From assembly GCF_002915175.1 (NCBI RefSeq), contig NZ_NXEJ01000009.1:215969-279968 (forward strand): DNA of 64,000 nt, given 5' to 3'. Of this stretch, positions 58,858 to 64,000 are shown piece after piece (the stretch's first letter is position 1; each line of letters starts with the position of its first letter). The translations under genes and the position numbers were made by a program. This DNA is from Agrobacterium rosae. Its GTDB lineage: Bacteria; Pseudomonadota; Alphaproteobacteria; Rhizobiales; Rhizobiaceae. The notes under the pieces are model-generated. The model ran no database searches. It had not been told where the DNA came from and worked only from the letters and a program-made list of their open reading frames with translations.

Positions 58858-58890
58858 AAAAAGGCCGCATTCCCGTGGAATACGGCCTTT
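58858..58890. terminator. Terminator between lpd and the BCCT gene
   Basis: AAAAAGGCCGCATTCC (58858-58873) pairs with GGAATACGGCCTTT (58877-58890) with one mismatch and a CGT loop, A-run before and T-rich after. It can serve both convergent genes. Confidence 0.88.
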
Positions 58891-58916
58891 CTCTTGGGCG
58901 CTTTTCTTTGACGACG

Positions 58917-60914
58917 TTACGCGCGAATGGCGTGCAGGTACTGGAAGTGCCGGTCATATTGCAGCAGCACGTCCTGAATGAGTTCTTCCTTGGTGAAGCC
59001 CATCACGTCGTAATCCTGACCACCATCTGCCAGAAGCACTTCTGCACGATAGTAATATTCTGCTTTCTGGCGGCTCGATTGGCTTTCGAAGAAGCTATAG
59101 CCCGGCGTCTCATAACGACGCATGCGAATGCCATAGATGAATTCTTCGGCCTCTCCCGGCGTGACGGTGAGTTTAAGCCTGTCCGCTTCCTTATCCAGTT
59201 TCGAGGTCAAGCTGCGTTTCTCCAATTCCAGAGCAACCGCCTCCAGTGCTGGCGTTGCCGTTTCCTGAAGGAAGCGTTCCGTCTCAGCCTTGCCGGGATG
59301 GTTGAGAATGCCCTGCAATTGCCGCTGCCAGCTTGCCGATTGGCGTGGCCGCAGACTCTGGACCAATGCGTTTTGGCGCAGGCCTTCGCGTTGCAGCCCC
59401 TTCCACAGGCCCCAGCACATCAAAAGCATGACGAATGTGAAGGGCAGTGCGCCTGCAATCGAGGCGGTTTGAAGGGCATCCAGTCCACCCGTCGAGAGGA
59501 GAATGGCACCGATGACGCCGGAAACGATGGCCCAGAAAACGCGTCGCGCCGTCGGTCCATCTTCGCGTCCGCCCGATGTCAGTGTATCGATAACGAGGGC
59601 TGACGAATCTGCACCGGTGACGAAGAAGAACACGATGAGCGCCATGGCAAACCATGAAACGTAAACGCCAAGTGGGAACTGTTCGAGGAAAACAAAGAGC
59701 GCGAGCGTGACGTCATTAGCCACGGCCTCTGAGACGGCAGTCGTTGCGCCTGTCAAATGCATGGAAAGCGCGGTGTCGCCGAAGACTGTCATCCACGCGA
59801 AGCTGAAACCTGTGGGCACAAGCAACACGCCGGCAATGAACTCACGGATTGTTCGGCCACGCGAAATACGGGCGATGAACATGCCGACAAAGGGCGACCA
59901 CGCGATCCACCATCCCCAATAAAACAATGTCCAGTCGCCCAGCCAGTCGGCTGGTCCCTGGTTGGGGGCGTAGGCATACATGTAGAATGTGCGCAGAACG
60001 AACTGGTCGAGATAGGCACCGAGGTTCTGCACGAATGCACGAAGCAGGAATGTCGTCGGTCCCATGACGAAAACGAACAGCATCAGGGCTACGGCCATCA
60101 GCATGTTCAGATTGGACAGAAACTTGATGCCCTTATCGAGCCCGGTTGCGACGGACACCGTTGCCATTCCTGTGATGACGACGATCAGCGGCAATTGTAT
60201 CCAGAAACTGATCGGCCAGCCAAGGACGTGGTTGAAGCCCGCATTGACCTGAAGCACGCCCAGCCCAAGCGATGTGGCGACGCCGAAGAGTGTGCCGATG
60301 ACCGCGAAGATATCGACAGCATTGCCGATGGGACCGTAGATGCGATCACCAATCAGCGGATAAAGCGCCGAACGCATTGTCAGCGGTAGGCCATGGCGGA
60401 ACGAGAAATAGGCCAGCGACAGGCCGATGACGGCGTAAACCGCCCAGGCATGCAGGCCCCAATGGAAATAGCTGATCTCCATCGCGGTGCGGGCGGCCTC
60501 GATGGTAGCAGGGTCGCCGACGGGAGGTGCGGTAAAATGTTTGACCGGCTCAGCCACACCGAAAAAGACGAGACCGATGCCCATGCCGGCGGCAAACAAC
60601 ATGGAGAACCATGCACCATAGCTGTAATCCGGCTCCGAATGATTGGGGCCGAGCTTGATTTTGCCGTGGCTGGAAAAGCCCAGATAGAGCATAAACATGA
60701 GGAAAATTGCGACGGACAGCAAGTAAACCCAGCCGAGTTCGGCAACGATCCATGACTGCATGGAACTGAAAAAGGCAGCCGAGCCTTCAGGCGCTACCAC
60801 GCCAGCAATCACAAATATCAGCGTCAGTGCAACGGACCATATGAATACCGGTTTGTTGACGCCCTCCGTCAGGCCCACACGTTTGCGGACCTCGGGCGTT
60901 TGCGGTTCGGTCAT
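58917..60914 (-). CDS. betT: BCCT family choline/betaine transporter (BetT-like)
   Basis: A proton- or sodium-driven importer of choline or betaines, used as osmoprotectants or carbon source. The 665-residue protein has twelve hydrophobic segments with the family motifs GMGIGLVFFGVAEPVKHF near 105-122 and WTLFYWGWWIAWSPFVGMFIA near 320-340, followed by ISRGRTIREF. A cytoplasmic C-terminal tail of about 150 residues is typical of BetT and of osmosensing. GGAGAGGGG precedes the ATG. The betABC genes are absent here, so the substrate is by homology only. Confidence 0.9.
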   Translation of the reverse strand: MTEPQTPEVRKRVGLTEGVNKPVFIWSVALTLIFVIAGVVAPEGSAAFFSSMQSWIVAELGWVYLLSVAIFLMFMLYLGFSSHGKIKLGPNHSEPDYSYGAWFSMLFAAGMGIGLVFFGVAEPVKHFTAPPVGDPATIEAARTAMEISYFHWGLHAWAVYAVIGLSLAYFSFRHGLPLTMRSALYPLIGDRIYGPIGNAVDIFAVIGTLFGVATSLGLGVLQVNAGFNHVLGWPISFWIQLPLIVVITGMATVSVATGLDKGIKFLSNLNMLMAVALMLFVFVMGPTTFLLRAFVQNLGAYLDQFVLRTFYMYAYAPNQGPADWLGDWTLFYWGWWIAWSPFVGMFIARISRGRTIREFIAGVLLVPTGFSFAWMTVFGDTALSMHLTGATTAVSEAVANDVTLALFVFLEQFPLGVYVSWFAMALIVFFFVTGADSSALVIDTLTSGGREDGPTARRVFWAIVSGVIGAILLSTGGLDALQTASIAGALPFTFVMLLMCWGLWKGLQREGLRQNALVQSLRPRQSASWQRQLQGILNHPGKAETERFLQETATPALEAVALELEKRSLTSKLDKEADRLKLTVTPGEAEEFIYGIRMRRYETPGYSFFESQSSRQKAEYYYRAEVLLADGGQDYDVMGFTKEELIQDVLLQYDRHFQYLHAIRA

Positions 60915-61022
60915 GGAAATCCCCTCTCCAGATACAAGTCGTAAACGGCGCTAGACAGCGCTGTGCTTGACGGAGGGAATGGTTTGCGCGCCAGATGGTT
61001 GCATGACGCGAGGCGGTTTTTT

Positions 61023-61040
61023 ATTTAGAATATTCTAAAT
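61023..61040. promoter_or_regulatory. Perfect 18-bp palindrome upstream of the BCCT gene
   Basis: ATTTAGAATATTCTAAAT is symmetric over all 18 bases. It lies about 110 nt upstream of the BCCT start and just after the TraB/GumN stop on the other side. Its arms TTTAGAA/TTCTAAA resemble the Irr box, but with a spacer one base shorter than the 17-base form upstream of bfd. Confidence 0.6.
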
Positions 61041-61069
61041 TTACAGTGGGTTAGGGGGCAAAGTTCGCC

Positions 61070-62164
61070 TTACTGAACGGCTGTGACGATAAAACCTTTA
61101 GCGCGCAAAAGTTCTATGACGCCAACGTCGCCCGGCAGATGCAGCGCACCGACGGCCATGAAGACGTTGCCCTGTCCCAGATGCGGCGCGGCACCATCCG
61201 CCATGACATGGTTTCGATCATCGATGATGCGCTGTTCGAAGGCTGCGTATCCATCCTGTGTCTGGCTGTCATCCTTGGCATCGATGTTTTTCATCATGGG
61301 CATGATGGTGCCGATATCGCCTGCGAGATAGAGATCGATCATCGTTGCCATCACATCGTCCATGCGGTCGCCCATCTGCAGCATTTCGATCAAGGACTGA
61401 ATGTGGAAGGACATGGGCAGTTCGGAAATGGCGGTTAGCTGTTCCAGCAGCGTTTCAAGACCCACCAGTTGCTTGCCGTCGCGCACGGCATCATTGGCAA
61501 GCTGCATGTCCAGAAAGCTTGCGCCTTTTGCCTTGCGAGCAAATTCGCAAGCCGGAAGGGCGACGAAGCTCGACAATATCCAAGGCTTCATTTTTACCAC
61601 AGCGTTCAGGGGAATACCGCGCTCCTTAAGGCCACTTTCCAGTTTTGCGACATCGTCTTTCGACAGCATGTCCGTAATGGATTTGCCGTCGAGAAACATC
61701 GTCAGTTCCGGCTTTGACAGCAGGGATGCGGACGCCTGTTTTTCGCTGGTGATTTCGTCGGATTCAACGATGACCGTCGCGGCCTTGGCAAATGCTTCCT
61801 TTGCCCCATTGGGCATTGCCAATACGCGAGGATCGGAAATATGCATGGTGCCGAGCAACCATGATGGCTCGACGCCTGCCTTTTCGATTTTCCAGAAAGC
61901 GCCTTTGCCGTTTGGTATTTTTTTGGCATCCGCAAGGATGGTGTCATAGCGCGCCGGATCGCTTTTCTGCATGTCGATCAGAAGATCGCTTCCCGCGCAG
62001 GTGATGGATTGCTCGGCTGCATTGGCCTGGCTCAGCGACAGCAGGGTCAAAGCCAGAACGGCAAGGGCCGTGACATGCAGGGAGGCGAGCAGCCACAACA
62101 GCGTGTCACCCAAACGGCCCATCAACAGCGATGTCAGGCTCTGCGGCCTGGAAAGAACGGTCAT
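61070..62164 (-). CDS. TraB/GumN family protein
   Basis: A 364-residue envelope protein of the TraB/GumN (COG3735-like) family. After an N-terminal membrane segment or signal (LHVTALAVLALTLLSLSQANAAE) comes the typical pair of GxxH motifs: SWLLGTMHISDPRV near 100 and FMAVGALHLPGDVGVIELLRAKGF at the C-terminus. Relatives are suggested to be metalloproteases; this is not settled. A start at residue 15 (MGRLGDTLL) is also possible. Confidence 0.87.
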   Translation of the reverse strand: MTVLSRPQSLTSLLMGRLGDTLLWLLASLHVTALAVLALTLLSLSQANAAEQSITCAGSDLLIDMQKSDPARYDTILADAKKIPNGKGAFWKIEKAGVEPSWLLGTMHISDPRVLAMPNGAKEAFAKAATVIVESDEITSEKQASASLLSKPELTMFLDGKSITDMLSKDDVAKLESGLKERGIPLNAVVKMKPWILSSFVALPACEFARKAKGASFLDMQLANDAVRDGKQLVGLETLLEQLTAISELPMSFHIQSLIEMLQMGDRMDDVMATMIDLYLAGDIGTIMPMMKNIDAKDDSQTQDGYAAFEQRIIDDRNHVMADGAAPHLGQGNVFMAVGALHLPGDVGVIELLRAKGFIVTAVQ

Positions 62165-62302
62165 CGAATCACCCCGGTTTTCTGCCGTCGTTTATAGCGG
62201 CGGGGGTTGCATGGAGGGTTAATAGCTATAGTTAACAGACTGTTAGTGGTCGTTTCTTTTTAAACATGGATCGAAACACCGTTACTCTTTCGATCTTATG
62301 CG

Positions 62303-63238
62303 CTACGCACGCGGATGAGCGTTGTCGTAGATTTCGAGCAGTCTGGCGGTGTCCACTCCGGTGTAAATCTGCGTGGTGGACAGGCTGGCATGGCCGAGTA
62401 ATTCCTGGATTGTGCGAAGATCGCCCCCACCCGCCAGCAGATGCGTGGCAAAGGAATGGCGCAGCGCATGCGGCGTGGCATTTTCCGGCAGACCGAATGC
62501 GCCGCGCAATTTCTGCATTTCGCGCTGGATGATGGCGGGCTGAAGTTTAGCACCACGCGCACCGACAAAAAGCGGCTCGTCCGTGGGCAGATGATAAGGG
62601 CAGAGTGCGCGATAGGCATCGACCGCTTCCAGAACGACGGGAAGCAGCGGGACGATGCGCATCTTGTTGCCTTTTCCGGTGACCCGCAGACTGCGTGTGC
62701 CGCTGGTCAAGTCGGCGGGCCTCAGGCCTAGGGCCTCGGAGATACGCAGACCACACCCATAAAGCAGGGCCAGCACGGCGGCATCGCGTGCTGCGATCCA
62801 CGGTTCTTCGGAAAGCTGTGCTTCTTTTGTGGTTATTGTCAGGGCCTGCCGGTCCGTGAGCGGCTTTGGTAGGGATTTCGGCTGTTTGGGCGAGCGCATG
62901 GCCGTGGCACCGGCGGCATTGACCAGCCCCTTTTTCTCCAGATACCGCAGGAAAGATCGAAGACCGGCCAGATGCCGGCCCAATGAGCGGGCACCGGCAC
63001 CCTCTTTTCTGCGTGACGCCAGAAAGGCGCGCAGATCGACGGCACGCAGATTGCTGACATCGCTGATGCGCGTCGGATGCCCGAGATATCCTGTCATGAA
63101 CATTAGAAACTGGCGGGTATCGCGTTCATAGGCTTCGACCGTGTTGTCCGACAGACGACGCTCACCATCCAGTGCGCCAAGCCATGACTGGCGTTCGCTC
63201 AGAAGGTCCGGATCGGCAAAGGTCAGAATTTCATCCAC
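62303..63238 (-). CDS. xerC: Site-specific tyrosine recombinase XerC
   Basis: With XerD it resolves chromosome dimers at dif. The 311-residue protein has the SAM-like N-terminal domain (residues 10-110) and the full catalytic set: Arg165, Lys189, His257, Arg260, His283 and Tyr292 (HALRHSFATHLL, LGHASLSTTQIYT). Its place next to priA is the standard one for the chromosomal xerC in rhizobia, so it is not a phage or integron integrase. Confidence 0.93.
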   Translation of the reverse strand: MDEILTFADPDLLSERQSWLGALDGERRLSDNTVEAYERDTRQFLMFMTGYLGHPTRISDVSNLRAVDLRAFLASRRKEGAGARSLGRHLAGLRSFLRYLEKKGLVNAAGATAMRSPKQPKSLPKPLTDRQALTITTKEAQLSEEPWIAARDAAVLALLYGCGLRISEALGLRPADLTSGTRSLRVTGKGNKMRIVPLLPVVLEAVDAYRALCPYHLPTDEPLFVGARGAKLQPAIIQREMQKLRGAFGLPENATPHALRHSFATHLLAGGGDLRTIQELLGHASLSTTQIYTGVDTARLLEIYDNAHPRA

Positions 63239-63372
63239 GTCGCGTCTTCCTTATATCTGGATGGACACTAGAGAACTGCCGTCAGTATTTGGTTAAAATG
63301 CGGGTGACAGGGCGCGACGTGTTCCGCTAAAGGTTCCCTTTTCGTTTGGCAAAGGGCATGGTCGCCGACATC

Positions 63373-64000
63373 ATGGCAAAAGATTCGACCGATCTGTTTG
63401 GAGCGCTGTTTGGCGATCAACAGCCGACACACGGTGCGCCTGTGACGTCGGTGCCTGTTCTGGTGCCGATGCCAGCGCCGGGGCCATACAGCTATTCAGT
63501 TCCAAACGACATGGTGGTGGAGCCGGGGTCCATCGTGCAGGTTCCCTTGGGTCCGCGACAGGTCATCGGTGTCGTCTGGGATAAGACGGATGGTGCCTCT
63601 GTCGATCCGAAGAAGCTGCGACCGATCACGAAAAAATTCGATTGCCCGCCGATGCGCGATGAAATGCGCCGTTTCATCGATTGGGTGGCCACCTACACAT
63701 TGTCGCCTCCGGGGCTGGTGGCGCGCATGGCGTTGCGAGCACCCGCCGCGTTCGACCCTGAACCGATGATCGAAGGTTTGCGGTTGACGGAAGCGCGTCC
63801 GGAACGGCTGACGCCTGCGCGCGGGCGTGTCATCGAGTTGGCCGGTGAGGGACATGCCTGGACCAAAAGCGGTCTCGCCAATGCCGCCGGCGTATCGACC
63901 AGTGTCATCGACGGTTTGGCCAAGCAGGGCATTTTCGAAACCGTTTTCCTGCCCGCCCCGCCTGTCGTGGCAGAGCCCGATCCTGATTATACCGAGCCCC
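63373..64000 (+). CDS. priA: Primosomal protein N' (PriA helicase), 5' part, cut by the window end
   Basis: A replication-restart DNA helicase; only the first 209 codons are present. MAKDSTDLFGALFGD is a rhizobial PriA start, followed by the 3'-DNA-binding domain (VPVLVPMPAPGPYSYSVP, ...GSIVQVPLGPRQVIGVVWD, IDWVATYTLSPPGLVARMAL). The frame is open to base 64000. An in-frame ATG at 63358 is a possible earlier start; neither has a convincing ribosome site. It is divergent from xerC. Confidence 0.88.
   Translation, partial: MAKDSTDLFGALFGDQQPTHGAPVTSVPVLVPMPAPGPYSYSVPNDMVVEPGSIVQVPLGPRQVIGVVWDKTDGASVDPKKLRPITKKFDCPPMRDEMRRFIDWVATYTLSPPGLVARMALRAPAAFDPEPMIEGLRLTEARPERLTPARGRVIELAGEGHAWTKSGLANAAGVSTSVIDGLAKQGIFETVFLPAPPVVAEPDPDYTEP

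Noticed and set aside
62303-63238. Tyrosine recombinase as sign of a mobile element
   Set aside because: Sequence and the priA neighbour fit the chromosomal xerC; no attachment repeats, phage genes or base-composition shift are seen.

Overview
The window is core chromosome of a Rhizobiales alphaproteobacterium, most likely Rhizobiaceae (Agrobacterium/Rhizobium group). The clues are the protein sequences themselves: an Omp19-type lipoprotein, PhaR with phbAB, a large NAD-glutamate dehydrogenase, CarD, ObgE-ProB-ProA-NadD-RsfS-RlmH in a row, hemC-hemD followed by a mitofilin-like protein and a HemY-like TPR protein, and the order sdhCDAB ... mdh-sucCDAB-lpd. G+C is high. I see no prophage, insertion sequence, CRISPR array, tRNA or rRNA gene.

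Layout. 1-3.6 kb: a TPP riboswitch and the thiamine ABC transporter thiBPQ. 3.8-11.3 kb: an M48 lipoprotein protease, carD and the 180-kDa-class glutamate dehydrogenase. 11.4-15.6 kb: a UMF1-type MFS transporter, phaR and phbAB (polyhydroxybutyrate precursor synthesis and its regulator). 15.7-16.6 kb: bfd-bfr iron storage behind an Irr-type box. 16.6-28.9 kb: a long minus-strand block, read from rplU-rpmA through two GNAT genes, obgE, proB, proA, nadD, rsfS, rlmH, envC, ctpA and a divergent polysaccharide deacetylase to rppH. 29-32.9 kb: small genes, a CitE-like lyase, pyrophosphatase, YggT and an isolated FliN/SpoA-domain protein. 32.9-38.9 kb (minus): a glutamine amidotransferase, TerB, HemY-like, mitofilin-like, hemD and hemC. 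38.9-42.8 kb: tsaD-gpsA-YciI-EVE-methyltransferase and a secreted hypothetical protein. 43.1-58.8 kb: the TCA-cycle region sdhCDAB, omp19, zapE, mdh-sucCDAB, MAPEG, LysE and lpd. 58.9-64 kb: a BCCT transporter, TraB/GumN, xerC and the 5' end of priA.

How the genes work together. sdhCDAB, mdh, sucCD, sucAB and lpd cover the oxidative arm from 2-oxoglutarate to oxaloacetate apart from fumarase. gdhZ feeds glutamate carbon into 2-oxoglutarate, and phbAB drain acetyl-CoA to storage. EnvC, CtpA and the polysaccharide deacetylase form an envelope-remodelling set. hemC/hemD make the tetrapyrrole precursor used by the SdhC/D and Bfr hemes.

Most of the window is ordinary core genome, so the interesting signals are regulatory. 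The best are: (i) a phbA leader in which one ATCTCCC segment can pair either with an upstream GGGAGAT or with the Shine-Dalgarno of phbA, a possible translational switch; (ii) a structured leader with a three-way-junction fold between a good promoter and rplU; (iii) a perfect 18-bp palindrome upstream of the BCCT transporter; (iv) a TTACGTAA palindrome shared by the sdh and mdh upstream regions; (v) a CtrA-type box ahead of the orphan SpoA gene; (vi) a probable CTG start codon for rsfS. All were found by eye and none has been tested by computation.
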